Positions 41,841 through 52,212 of a stretch of 64,000 nucleotides of DNA are shown one piece after another. The position numbers and the translations under genes are program-made. The notes beneath the pieces are model-generated. The model saw only the letters and a program-made list of their open reading frames with translations. It ran no database searches and was not told the DNA's origin. Source of the stretch: Leptidea sinapis (taxonomy: Eukaryota > Arthropoda > Insecta > Lepidoptera > Pieridae); assembly GCF_905404315.1 (NCBI RefSeq), contig NC_066282.1, positions 4,550,501 through 4,614,500 of the forward strand. The letters run 5' to 3'. The first letter of the stretch is position 1. Each line of letters begins with the position of its first letter.

Positions 41841-42592
41841 TTATTATACAGAATCCGTCAATACTATTAACTTTTCAGTTCCGAGAAATTCTAATCGTGC
41901 AGTATGCCTCAGAATCAGCGTGATTTTGGCGGTCACGCAGCGTTCTGTTAATGCGTATTTATTTTACGTGTATTCATAGATAGCTTATATTTATGGTGGT
42001 TTGAGTGAATATATGAGATAGCAATTGAAATAAGCTATTAGACCATACAAAATATACCATCTTGTAAACAAAATAAGAGTCAAAATGTGGTAAGGGAATA
42101 GGGTGCCGTACGGCACATTCAGTTTTGGTGTATCTGAAAAATCTATATGCCCTTGGGCACTGCCAAAGTTTATCTTTCAAAGTTTATATAGTATATCATT
42201 ACTACATAATATGATAATAAACCAAAAGAAACTTTTTGAAGATAAAAAGGTGTTTTTTTTTTAAATTATAAGACGGGGGAAGGCTGACCACATGGTCAGG
42301 ATCTTCGTGATTTTCCATTATTGTGGGCGTTGAACACGAAAGCAAGTAAAACACGATATAATAATCAGCAAACGTTTCACTTCACAAAGACAGATATAAA
42401 AGATTATTGAATAAAAACGTGGTGTTCCCGCTCTCACCTGCACTCGCACCACACGCCGGTTACACCCGAGCTAAGACGAATACCAAATCATTTTCATAGT
42501 CGCTTCTTGTGCTCGACGTTCTTGACCACGAAATATATATAAGATGGTATAAACGTGCGAGAGATCATCTTAAAAATAACAATTTGTTTAGA
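41841..42592. other. Unassigned stretch
   Basis: No gene called. 42262-42530 is less AT-rich (GACGGGGGAAGGCTGACC, GTGTTCCCGCTCTCACC) and could be a repeat whose other copies lie outside the window. Confidence 0.35.
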
Positions 42593-42775
42593 TTTGAAAG
42601 AGCAACACCTCAATTCAATTTCCTAATATGCAATTATTGGGGTTGAGCAGGTTATCAACTGTAAAGTAGATTGTGTAAATGAAGCCACAACCTGAGAGTT
42701 GAATAAGACATCCCAAGATTTACGAACCATGCGTCACTTGCATCGTTCATAAATTTTGCTTACAAATTAAATTTG
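42593..42775 (+). mobile_element. S-T repeat, core deleted
   Basis: Body GATTTGAAAGAGCAACACC, GGGGTTGAGCAGGTTATC, GCCACAACCTGAGAGTTGAA is complete. Then CATGCGTCACTTG jumps straight to CATCGTTCATAAATTTTG, deleting the tRNA-like core. The junction lies at a GCATCGT-like repeat. Confidence 0.65.
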
Positions 42776-43333
42776 TATATTCGATCAAGAATGAGCTTCA
42801 CTGCATTGCAATGGACAGCCTGGCGTATTACTACCATCAGGTGACAGGCAAAACTTGGTGATTAAGAACAGGGGCAACATTAACTGGAGAAAATAAAGAA
42901 TAATAAAATCCTATTTAATGAACGGATTGCCAACTGAATGAAATCTAGACGCACAAAGTCACCGTCAGCCCCTAGTGTATATTGAAACCAGCTTGTTTGT
43001 ACAAAGTATATCCTGCAACGATCGAGAAACGAGGGGGAAATTATATTAAAATTATGGGGCGTGAATATCAAAGGAGGGTACATCACGACATTCCCTCTCG
43101 CCTCCCTGCGCCATCGAGAATGCTCCGGTTACACGAATCTCCTGTTTGTCAGTTATATTGGGTTACTGTTTTACCGGTTATATGATATTTACATGTCGAA
43201 GAAATTATTTTCAAATAGGATGTAACTTCATATAAACTGTCTGTCACTTTGACACAATCAGTTAATATGAAGAAACCATCTATGCACTAACTATAATTTT
43301 AACTGTTGCCTCTCAATAAGAATATATTCTTAA
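42776..43333. other. Unassigned stretch
   Basis: 42826-42850 has a TATTACTACCATCAGGTGAC scrap like a LINE tail. No gene recognised; the overlapping 67-68 codon readings have no motif. Confidence 0.4.
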
Positions 43334-43880
43334 ATAGCTGACCCGACATATGTTGTTCTGTACACAATAAATAGAATACTGTTTTTTTTATAAATTTGTC
43401 AATTATATTTCATAACATCAAGATTATGAAGAAGAACAAGAAGATTATTTCATAAAATATGCTCCCTGTTGTTATAATAAAATTGTTTCCCAGCAGAACT
43501 GTCAAACCGTGCGCCAATATAATCTTATATATAAAATTCTCATGTCGCAGTGTTTGTAGTTAAACTCCTTCGAAACGGCTTGACCGATTCTCATGAAACT
43601 TTGAGTGCATATTGGGTAGGTTTGAGAATGGAACAACATCTATTTTTCAACCCCCTAAATGTTAAGGGTGGTCCACGCCAAATTTGTATTTTTAATTTTT
43701 TGACATTTTTTTTAAATATGTTTGATTATGACGATGAACAGTTACTTTTGTATTGCGATTTTAATATCGGCAATACAGCGTTTGTTGGGTCAGCTATTTT
43801 TCTTATAGAAAATATTTCCTATCAAAACAAATATTGCAAATTAAAATAATTATGGGTCTCAAATCGAAATAAAAACTTTC
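43334..43880 (-). mobile_element. Outer Helitron-like element, interrupted
   Basis: 3' end on minus strand at 43334: GTCGGGTCAG-CTAT (CTAG with the last base changed). Its sequence AGAACTGTCAAACCGTGCG runs up to 43522 and resumes at 43798 with TTATAGAAAATATTTCC and AAAACAAATATTGC. The same words are continuous in the 51820-52212 element. The 5' end is not resolved. Confidence 0.65.
43523..43797 (+). mobile_element. Helitron-like element nested in a Helitron
   Basis: A at 43522, start TCTTATATATAAAATTCTCA, GGCTTGACCGATTCTCATG, CCCCTAAATGTTAAGGGTGG, end TTGTTGGGTCAG-CTAT followed by T. The final G of CTAG is lost. 275 bp, same subfamily as 19068 and 37073. It interrupts the outer element cleanly. 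Confidence 0.72.
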
Positions 43881-43987
43881 CTATCTCACAAGTTGGACTA
43901 AACTGCACTCCATGAAGTAATCCCCATTAAAATCCGTTCATTACTTTAGTTCACTGGAAACAAACATCAGGACATTGTATTTATATA

Positions 43988-44328
43988 CTAGCTGACCCGG
44001 CAAACGTTGTTTTGCCATATAAAGTATAATTCACGCGATAGTTTTATAAGTAATAAAATATTGCCTATATTATAGCCTGTACATGATTTTGTTCTATTGT
44101 CAATAGTTTTTGCAGCGCACGCAAAAATAGGTTTTCGATTTTACACCTTGTGTTACAAAATAGCAATTTTATTACGGATCCCTAATTTTGAAAAAAAAAC
44201 ATAGCCTATAGCCTTCCTCGATAAATGGACTACCCAACACTGAAAGAATCATTCAAATCGGACCAGTAGTACCATAGATTAGCGCGTTCAAACAAACAAA
44301 CACTGCAGCTTTATTATATTAGTATAGA
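43988..44328 (-). mobile_element. Helitron-like element with intact 3' hairpin
   Basis: Minus strand: A, then TCTATACTAATATAATAAAG (from 44328), GAACGCGCTAATCTATGG, AGTGTTGGGTAGTCC, the hairpin GGCAAA-ACAACG-TTTGCC, GGGTCAG and CTAG at 43988, followed by T. Both ends obey the Helitron rule. 341 bp, non-coding. Confidence 0.82.
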
Positions 44329-44331
44329 TTA

Positions 44332-44470
44332 CTAGCTGTCCAGCCATTTCAGAGATTAGCCGGAACAAACAGACAGACAGACAGACAAAAATTGTAAAAA
44401 ATGTTATTTTGGTGTATGTACCGTATATATATTCATATACATGTAGTAAAAAATTGTTATTTCAATATTA
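44332..44470 (-). mobile_element. Helitron-like 3' fragment
   Basis: CTAG at 44332-44335, only three bases right of the previous element's 5' end, then CTGTCCAGCCATTTC and the (CAGA)n run GACAGACAGACAGAC. The 5' end is not recognised. Confidence 0.45.
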
Positions 44471-44552
44471 CAAACAGACATTCCAATTTTATTTATATTT
44501 ATATTTATAGATATAGATTATAGATTACTATATCGAGATGAGATAGATATGT

Positions 44553-44605
44553 TTGGGGAGGCCTTTGTCCAGCAGTGGACGTCTTCCGGCTGAAATGATG
44601 AATGA
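44553..44605 (+). mobile_element. RTE-like 3' end scrap
   Basis: GGGGAGGCCTTTGTCCAGCA, GTGGACGTCTTCCGG, TGAAATGATGAATGATGATG: the FVQQW-stop end shared with 163-275 and 59775-60070. Confidence 0.65.
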
Positions 44606-44734
44606 TGATGGTGATATTAAGAAAACTGGTATGCTGTTATGAAAAAACACACATTAGAGAATTTTCTAGAAAACGTGATAAAAATTAACGAATATAATTT
44701 TTTGTGGCTACTACTTAGCTAAGTCGATTTAATT

Positions 44735-45035
44735 AGTCTTTTGTTCGGCAATGTATATGCTTTTACAACATAATCCCAGATAATGGTCAAAACAAAATAT
44801 ATATTACGAAATTCAAAATATATGTTTTGTTTTGAACATGACATATTTAATGATATCACAGCTTATTGAAAATGGAGCCCTCAGGCAAATTGAATAATAA
44901 TTTCAATAAACGAAATTTTATTTAAAAAAAACCACTGAGTTTCTTGTACCCGTTCTCCTAAGGTCAAAATTTTCCAATGGGTGGTAGTTTTTGACGTTGA
45001 ATAACTGGGTTTAAATCCTATTTTGAATTATAAAA
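44735..45035 (+). mobile_element. LINE-D 3' end with internal deletion
   Basis: 44735-44815 reads CICFYNIIPDNGQNK after a frame adjustment. 44920-45035 is the 3' UTR (CTGAGTTTCTTGTACCCG, GGGTGGTAGTTTTTGACG, AATCCTATTTTGAATTAT). The RLCxKxYCxIxxFLND segment between them is missing. Confidence 0.6.
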
Positions 45036-45308
45036 TCCCCTTAAAGAATGCCATTGCATAATATGTGTGTGTGTGATATATAAAATCTGTGATTGTCTAA
45101 AATAATTCGAGTAATATTTTTTACGGAACCAATCGTAAACGAGTCCTTGACCCGTTTTTTTATAAGAAGAATAAGGAAACTATACATTCTGAACTGCACC
45201 GCTATTATACCCATCACCTTAAGATTTACAAAAAATATTTTTTCTTTTAATTCCAATATAGGATGTATATATTTTTAAATTAAATTTTTACTAATCCCAG
45301 TTATATAA

Positions 45309-45662
45309 TCCCTACTAATGAAATTTGGTATGGCTACATTTTATCCCGTAAAAATCTATGGTTCTATCGGGATTTGTGAAATACTGAAATTCACGTCGAT
45401 GAGCTATGACTATAACAATAGTAGGATTAATTTGCCATAGCAATCTTCCTCGAAATAAGATTCATTCCCAACATATTATACAAATACAAATACAAATTTG
45501 TATTTGTATTTGTATTTGTATTTGTATAATATGTTGGGAACGGGAGCGAAAACGGGAACCGAAACTGGAATAGGACATGAGATAATCTTCAATAATTCCA
45601 AACCTGCTTATTATTTTTAAAAACCATTTATCTACGTGGACGAAATCGCGGGCAACAGCTAG
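45309..45662 (+). mobile_element. Helitron-like element carrying a palindrome
   Basis: A at 45308, start TCCCTACTAATGAAATTTG, GGGATTTGTGAAATAC, end CGCGGGCAACAG-CTAG at 45662, followed by T. A different subfamily from the TCTTATA-type elements. Its middle is disrupted by the palindrome at 45465-45540. Confidence 0.65.
45465..45540. repeat. 32-bp perfect palindrome with TTTGTA hexamers
   Basis: 45465-45496 is the exact reverse complement of 45509-45540 (outer TTCCCAACATATTATA, inner CAAATA units). The 12-nt centre is itself TTTGTATTTGTA. The run gives (QI)n/(CI)n codons in a minus reading that I regard as meaningless. Confidence 0.92.
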
Positions 45663-45924
45663 TAATAAATAAAAATATAACACTTGATGTATACAATGAA
45701 TGTATAAAACTGTGTAGATGGTAACCTAATCCGGGTTTGAAAGCAAGAGGACAATCAGCTTTGCTTGATCGGCTTACAGTTTACAGGTCGAAGTATCCAC
45801 CTTCTGAACAACAAGTTTGTATAACAAAGTAGCTACAGTACATATACATACAGTTTTTCAAGGATAGATACTCATAAATTGAGAAACCTAGTTATAGAAA
45901 TTTGTTTATACGTGCGAGTTTTTA

Positions 45925-46340
45925 GGTTTCCGTAGCCAAATGGCAAAAAACGGAACCCTTATGGATTCGTCATGTCTGTCAGTCTGTCACAGTCACTTTT
46001 TTTGAAACTATATGAACTATACTGTTGAAACTTAGTAAGAAGATGTATTCTGTGAACCGCATTAAGATATTCTCACAAAAAAAAAAACAATACATTTTGG
46101 GGGTTCCCCATACTAAGAAACTGAAAATCAATAATTTTTTTTTCACCAAACCCATACTTATGGGGTGTGTATGAATAGATATATATAGTTAGATTGATTG
46201 ATTGATGAATAGATTGATTAAGATTAAAAATATATGGAGGCTTCTAATATTATTTTTTTCTAAACTGAATAGTTTGCGCGAGAGATACTTCTAAGTGGTA
46301 AAATGTTCCCCCCCCCCTGTACCTTCTAAAATAAGAGAAT
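45925..46340. repeat. GGGTTCCGT...ACGGAACCC dispersed repeat, copy 2
   Basis: Longer than copy 1: GTAGCCAAATGGCAAAAAACG, GTCATGTCTGTCAGTCTG, ACTATACTGTTGAAACTTAG, TTTTGGGGGTTCCCCATAC, then TTTTTCTAAACTGAATAG, TTGCGCGAGAGATACTTC and a 10-C run at 46308-46317 before TGTACCTTCTAAAATAAG. Confidence 0.65.
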
Positions 46341-47048
46341 GATTTTTTTGTTATATATCGACAGGGAAACAAAATAGCGACCTGGAGGCAGCCCTCAACC
46401 AAGAGGAGTGCAATTATTTATTGAATAAAACTAAGAATTAAATTAAATTCAGCTAAAGTATATCAAAGTAACAAACAAACTTATTAACAAAATATATTCA
46501 CCAAAATGTACACAAAAAAGTGTAGTTGGCAATACAAAGGCCTTTGATTAAGGATTGGTTTCCGCTGCGCTACAACTAGATACCGGAGGCGTAGTCGCAA
46601 AGTGGGAGGCGTAGTCGCAAAGTGTCGCAAACTAATACTACGAGAAGTGGGCGTACTCGACCCAGTCTCGAACAATGTGTTATGTTGACAATGTGCCCAT
46701 GTTCTGTTAAACTTTGCTAATAATTGAAACTAAAATGCCGGGTTGTGTAGTATATGTAAAAGTAATACCATAAGAAATAAGAAAGACACATATCATCAGT
46801 AAGTATTTTGTATTTTATTAATTTCATTGTAAAATAACACGAAGCGCTTGTTACAATATTTGAAAGGCATCTTTCGTGTCAAGATGCCACGCAGACAAGT
46901 ATCTAATAGTTGCCGCAATAAAAAAGCTATTTGTTCTTAGGTAGTGCGGTATCTAATTGGAGCGCAGCGGGGACCAATCATTAATCACATTAAAACAAGC
47001 AAAACAGTGACTATCCACCTAGCATGACTTTTTAAGTATATTCTTTGA
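46341..47048. other. Unassigned stretch with a 20-bp exact tandem
   Basis: 46585-46604 and 46605-46624 are identical 20-mers (GGAGGCGTAGTCGCAAAGTG), followed by TCGCAAAC. No gene recognised; the minus reading across it shows only the repeat. Confidence 0.5.
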
Positions 47049-47275
47049 TTTACGCGAGAGTTTCACATTTAAATAAAACACTTTTTAAAGTATTAAAACG
47101 GGTGTGATTACAACTGGGATTTTTTATTATTATTTTACCCAACCCGACGTTTCGAGACATTTTCAGAGCACAGATTCAGGGGTATTCCTACATACGACGG
47201 GAAAAATAATAATAAAAATGTAACTTTTACAATTATACGTCTTTTAATCCTTTAAAGAGTGTTTTATTTAAACAC
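47049..47275. mobile_element. Penelope-like terminal fragment, inverted arms
   Basis: AAATAAAACACTTTTTAAAG near 47073 and CTTTAAAGAGTGTTTTATTT near 47252 are inverted arms with a few mismatches. Between them, CCCGACGTTTCGAGACATTTT is the reverse of the GAAACGTCGGG block at 3172-3182. Family call from recalled motifs; no coding sequence. Confidence 0.45.
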
Positions 47276-47661
47276 GACTACTTCTTTGTTTAACTTAAAA
47301 TATTTTTGTGATAACTCATAGTTGAATATGTATTCAATAAGTCATAAGTACGACAAATATATTATTCAATTTTCTTACGGAACGTTTGACATGGGTTCCC
47401 ATTGTCGGGTTGGTTCTCGAGATGGGAGGAAATTACATCTATACCACAACGTCACATTATACGGTCGTGAGGTATATTAGATAAGAACTGCTTCGTTTAT
47501 TGAAATAATAATTCCACTAAAAAAACGTCTGAAGTGAAACCTATTTTGTGGCTTTCCACTATCAGGTCCTTCTATACCTAATTTCATATTAATTGCAAAT
47601 TTTCTTTTTGATCCTTCTAAAGAGGAATCCTCTGGCGTTGGAAGAGAGGAGGCCTTTAGCC
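47276..47661. other. Unassigned stretch
   Basis: No gene or element recognised. Confidence 0.4.
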
Positions 47662-48290
47662 GACCTCTTTTATTTTATGGAAAAGGTGGACAAACGAGCG
47701 TACATATAACCTGGTGTTAAGTGATCAACGCAGCCCACGTTTTCTTGCAACACCAGAGGTTGCGGTGAGTGTTGCCGGCCTTTAAGGAATGTGTACGCGT
47801 TTCTTTTTGAAAGTACCCATGTCGTATCGTCCCGTAAATACCGCACAAGGTAGCTTATTCCACAGCTTTGTAGTACGTGGAGAAAAGCTCCTTGAAAACC
47901 GCACTGTGAAGGACCGCTACACATCCAGATGGTGGAGATGATATCCTAATTTGTGGCGTGTCGTGCGAAGTTGGAATTAGGTGGAAGGAATCAGGTGAAA
48001 CAGCTCTTCGGGACACTCCCAGTGATAAATGCGATCGAAAACATACAATGAAGTTTCGTCTCTACGCAATGCCTGGTGATCCAGCCGTTCACGGAGCACT
48101 GGGTCTCCGACAGTTAAAACTGCTCTGCGTTGCACGCGGTCAAATGGATCGAGCTGTTACTGGGGTGCGCCAGACCAGAGATGACAGAATATTCTATATG
48201 TGGCTGGACTTGCTCTTGATTTGTAGAGCACTAGAATGTGGCCTACATTCTTGGCTTGAATTTAATTTTTTTCGTTCTACCTAGGAGGCA
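47662..48290 (-). mobile_element. LINE-A, longest copy
   Basis: From the minus strand: RVQRRAVLTVGDPVLRERLD, HQALRRDETSLYVFDRIYH, CPEELFHLIP, then LGYHLHHLDV, TKLWNKLPCAVF-like residues and the reversed tail at 47668. This extends the RT C-terminal region by about 100 residues and identifies the family as Jockey-type. Several frame breaks; 5'-truncated at about 48290. Confidence 0.82.
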
Positions 48291-48367
48291 AGAACTTATT
48301 TAAACAGTTTCATCAAATAAACATACCAATTAAAATTAAGAATTAAATTGTTCGTCGTTGACATGTA

Positions 48368-49700
48368 TATTCAAATTCAAATATTTTTATTCAAAATAGG
48401 ATATAAAATCACATATAAAAATTTTTTTCCTTTAACCCATTTCAAAAGGTATGCCTCAGATCTGAGAAGAACGGGCGCGAACTCAGCGGGCTTCTTTTAA
48501 TAAATTTTATAGCCTGTGGGCGGTCGCTCTATTCCCAATCAGTGGTATCATTAAGAAAGTTATTTATGTTACAGTAACCTTTACCACACAAACGTTTTGT
48601 AACAATTCTTTTGTATTTAGTAATACATTTGTTTTGAATATTATCTGGGATCTTGTAAAAACATATACAACGCCCCACAAAAGACCTACGAACTCGAGTT
48701 ATCCGAGTAGTAGGCATTATAAGTTTATGTGTGTTCCTGGTGTTAGCATTATGATTGTCACAGTTTCTAGCAAAAACACTTATGTGCCTATGTACATACA
48801 TTACATTATCAAGAATATATTGAGAGGCAACAGTCAAGATGTTTATTTCTTTAAATTTTGCTCTCAATCTTTCTTTAGGACCTAGGTTATAAATAGCACG
48901 CATATGAATATAATCCTCTGCAATACAAAGATAGTATTAGCAATATACCACAGGACATAATACTATGAAAATAACTAAAGTCAACTATATAGTTGCGCTG
49001 TATCTACGTCGATTAATTTTCTAATCTTTGAACCGCGTATGCTGCAGAACTAGGTCTATTAGCCAATCCTTCAACAGAAAAAATGTATTCGTGTGCTTGC
49101 AAATATTAAACAAAGAGAAAGCTGCAAACCTCATTTACAAAAACTAAATATTGTTACTTTACCGTGCACATATATATTCGAAATATGTAAGTTTGTAAGA
49201 AAACACCCAAGTCTATACACTAAAATCATAGACGTGCCCCGGCACAACACACCTCGCTATAAAAATAATCTTATGCAAACTAACTCTAAATTAACATTAC
49301 ACAGTTCCGATCCCTACCCAATGTCAGTTAAAATTTATAATAAGTTACCAGAACACTTAAAAGCCGAAACCAATATTAAAAAATTCATAACCTCTTTGAA
49401 AAAGATACTTTTGGAAAAATGTTACTATTCCATTAATGAATACCTAGAGGAAAAATATATTTGAATGTCTGCCCCTCTGTCGTCATTGCTATGCCTCATT
49501 ACGAGGTGCATGTGATAATTATTTAGTACTACAATTTTATTTAGTAACTAAGTGGCATATAACGCAATTTAATTAAATAAATAAATAAATAAATATTGGG
49601 GGCCCCAATTGTAATTTGGAATCCAGAGTAATGCCAAGATATTTGGCAGATTCCACCGGTTTTATCACCTCTCCGCTTAACAAAACACTATATACACACA
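48368..49700 (-). mobile_element. LINE-D, split by LINE-E
   Basis: Minus strand, 49690 downwards: LSGEVIKPVESAKYLGITLD, SKLQLGPP, then the LINE-E insertion, then LANRPSSAAYAVQRL, MRAIYNLGPKERLRAKFKEI, SFVGRCICFYKIPDNIQNK, FLNDTTDWE-stop. The 3' UTR ends near 48370 with CAAAATAGGAT reversed. The order matches the LINE-C RT (GITLDKKLQWGPHI...RLSSAAYAV). 5'-truncated. Confidence 0.82.
49079..49596 (+). mobile_element. LINE-E 3' end nested in LINE-D
   Basis: Reads QKKCIRVLANIKQRESCKPH, LQKLNIVTLPCTYIFEICKF, VRKHPSLYTK, MSVKIYNKLPEHLK, then CYYSINEYLEEKYI and stop at 49464. An A-rich TAAATAAATAAATAAAT tail ends at 49596. RT C-terminus of a CR1-like family distinct from C and D. The frame is intact over 123 codons, so it is relatively young. 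The host LINE-D resumes at once. Confidence 0.82.
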
Positions 49701-50609
49701 AACACACACTATATTTAATTCTATTATGGTAAGAATCGTCAAGTAACAGAATTGCGTGATTTAGCTTAATTCTTCATGATTTTTTCACTATGAAAAAAGT
49801 GTGTGTGAAAAAATTATTTCATCAGCACCATTGACCTCAAAACACCAATCGAATAACCTACGCACGTTATACTCATAACAATTCCATAAAAAATACTCTG
49901 TTCTAGATTTGAAATTGGGTTATTATTTATATTGTTTTCGGTAAAGTTTTAAATGTAAATGTTAAAACTTGAAAACTAATGAACCGATACATGGAATAAT
50001 CTTGTACAAGAATGAGGAAAGTCGTTTGAGTAGGTTCTCGTGTTGTTTAAAAAACAAATTAGCTACCAAAGGTAAACTTATAAGCATCTTCATGTTCTGA
50101 ACAGAAATTGATACCCTTATTTAAATAGAATTCGTGACATTGATATTAAGAATTTGTTGCTTTGGAATAACTCTTAGTATAAAGAAACTGTCACATAGTT
50201 TGTGGGCCGAAATATGGTTCTGGAGCAAATCTGTACAGACGTTTGTTGCGTAGTAAAAAGCCTTCATGTGGTTTTATTATTAGTATAATATCATGTATAT
50301 AATTACAATGATTATTCCAACTTAGATCTATTTCATTTGTCGAAATATAAACAAAAATCTGAAGTTAGAAAAAATGCACATAATACAATTATTGTAACAA
50401 ACAGACACAAACACACAACACAGGAATAGTTTATTTTATTGTGATTTTAAAAGTGTAATCCACTTTTGGTTTTGTGATGGGTTTTTTATATTTAATTTAA
50501 TTGTACCGCTGTAAAATTACCAAATTAATAAATAAATAAAAACTCGATCTACACACGACATGCCACTTATTAGAATACCACCCGCACTATCCATGGATGT
50601 GTGGTGCTC
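49701..50609. other. Unassigned stretch with first copy of a 140-bp repeat
   Basis: 49981-50125 (ACAAATTAGCTACCAAAGG, TTCTGAACAGAAATTGATA) recurs in the same orientation at 51038-51175. Otherwise no gene recognised. Confidence 0.45.
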
Positions 50610-50900
50610 CTCCATAGAACCGTTAAGCTTGACTCAAATGGCAATGGGCAGGGCACATGGTGAGAGACCAAGAGAAAAGGAACAAAATTGTAACACGATG
50701 GTACCGTTGGGAAGGGAAAAAGAAATGGGGCAGACCACAAAAAATATGGGATGATGATATTAGACAAGTAGCAGCAGTAACATGGAATAGAGTGGCCCAA
50801 GATAGGCATAGGTATGGAAAAGGTTGGCGGAGGCCTTTGCCGATTGGCAAACAGACCTACAAAAAATATATACGTATTAGAATGGAATATATTTAGATTA
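50610..50900 (+). mobile_element. Non-LTR retrotransposon RT C-terminal remnant
   Basis: Reads LKWQWAGHMVRDQEKRNK, VTRWYRWEGKKKWGRPQK, IWDDDIRQVAAVTWNRVAQD. A frameshift after RHR is followed by LxEAFADWQTDLQK in another frame. The WAGH...GRP..WxDD...WxRxAQDR series is the standard end of insect endonuclease-RT polyproteins. 5'-truncated and frameshifted. Confidence 0.78.
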
Positions 50901-51037
50901 GTTTAGATACAAAACTATATTTGTATACATTCATAGTTTTTAGTTCTTAATACTTTATAAATATATACTAACTTGGTCTGAATAAAGGCCTTTATTGTTA
51001 ATTATAAATCTTAAATCATACTTAACACCAACCCTAA

Positions 51038-51175
51038 TAATCCGATACAATAGTCTTGTACAACAGTGAGGAGTCGTTAGAGTAGGTTCTCATGTCGCCT
51101 AAAAAAACAAATTAGCTACCAAAGGCATGATATTATGAGCATCTTAATGTTCTGAACAGAAATTGATATATTAGG
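51038..51175 (+). repeat. 140-bp dispersed direct repeat, copy 2
   Basis: Matches 49981-50125 (AGTCTTGTACAACAGTGAGG, AGTAGGTTCTCATGTCG, GAACAGAAATTGATA) at a glance of 75-80 percent. The two copies flank the RT remnant. Nature unknown. Confidence 0.6.
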
Positions 51176-51221
51176 GATTTAGCAAACCTTTTTGGGACAA
51201 AACACTGCACCCTTATATTAA

Positions 51222-51819
51222 AATTCAAATATTTTTATTCAAAATAGGATTTAAAATCACTTATTGAACGGCAAAAACTAACACCGATTCAAAAGAGACT
51301 GCCTCAGACCTGAGAAGAATGGGCGCAAGAAACTCAGCGGGCTTTTTTTTTAAATATAAAATATGGATTACAATGTGATATCGTACAATAAACATTTTTA
51401 ATTAAAGAGCCTGAGGGTGTTCGCTTTATTCCCAGTCCGTGGTGTCATTAAGAAAATCGTTTATGCTATAGTAACACAAACGTTTTTTAACAATTCTTTT
51501 AAATTTCGTTACACATTTGTTTTGCAAATTTTCTGGGATCATATTGTAGAAGCATCTATCTATATACATCGCCCAACAAAAGACTTACTAACTCGACCCA
51601 ACCGAGTAGTAGGCATAACAAGTTTATGTATGTTCCTCGTGTTAACATTATGAACGTCACAGTTTCTAGAAAATTCTTCAATGTGCTTATGAACATACAG
51701 AACATTGTCAAAAATGTATTGAGAAGCAACAGTCAAAATGTTTATTTCTTTAAATTTTTCTCTTAATGATTCTTTAGGACCTATGTTATAAATCGCGCTA
51801 ATAATAAATTTATATAGTA
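51222..51819 (-). mobile_element. LINE-D 3' end, second copy
   Basis: The plus strand starts AAATTCAAATATTTTTATTC (reversed tail), then GCCTCAGACCTGAGAAG and AAACTCAGCGGGC. The minus-strand coding part gives FLNDTTDWE-like, then KCVTKFKRIVKK, MIPENLQNK and INILTVASQY, broken by frameshifts. 5' truncation coincides with the Helitron end at 51820. Confidence 0.75.
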
Positions 51820-52212
51820 CTAGTTGAACTGACAGACGTTGTTCTGTATATAATAAATAAAATAATGTTTTTTATTAATTTGTCAATAATATATATCATA
51901 ACATCAAGAATTATTTCGTAAAATATGCACCCTGCTGTCGTAATGAAATTGTTTCACAGCAGAACTGTCAAACCGTGCGTCAATAAATTCTCTCATAGAA
52001 AATATGTCCATACAAAACAAATATCGTACGACGGGGCACACATCAAAGGAAAAACAAAATTGTTGTTTTTATTTCATTCCGAACACTTATTCACCTTTAA
52101 ACCTTCCCTGGATTTCCACAAATAATTCATGACCAAAATTAGCCAAATCGGTCCAGCCGTTCTCGAGTTTTAGCGAGACTTACGAACAGCAATTCATTTT
52201 TATATATTTAGA
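51820..52212 (-). mobile_element. Helitron-like element
   Basis: Minus strand: A, then TCTAAATATATAAAAATGAA (from 52212), CTCGAGAACGGCTGGACC, GGAAGGTTTAAAGGTGAA, the hairpin ACAGA-ACAACG-TCTGT, and CTAG at 51820, followed by T. 393 bp. It gives the intact order for the outer element at 43334, and its 5' half matches 58805-59143. Confidence 0.8.

Noticed and set aside
45462..45683. Minus-strand protein with (QI)n repeats
   Set aside because: Produced by the TTTGTA hexamer palindrome inside a Helitron; no start context or domain.
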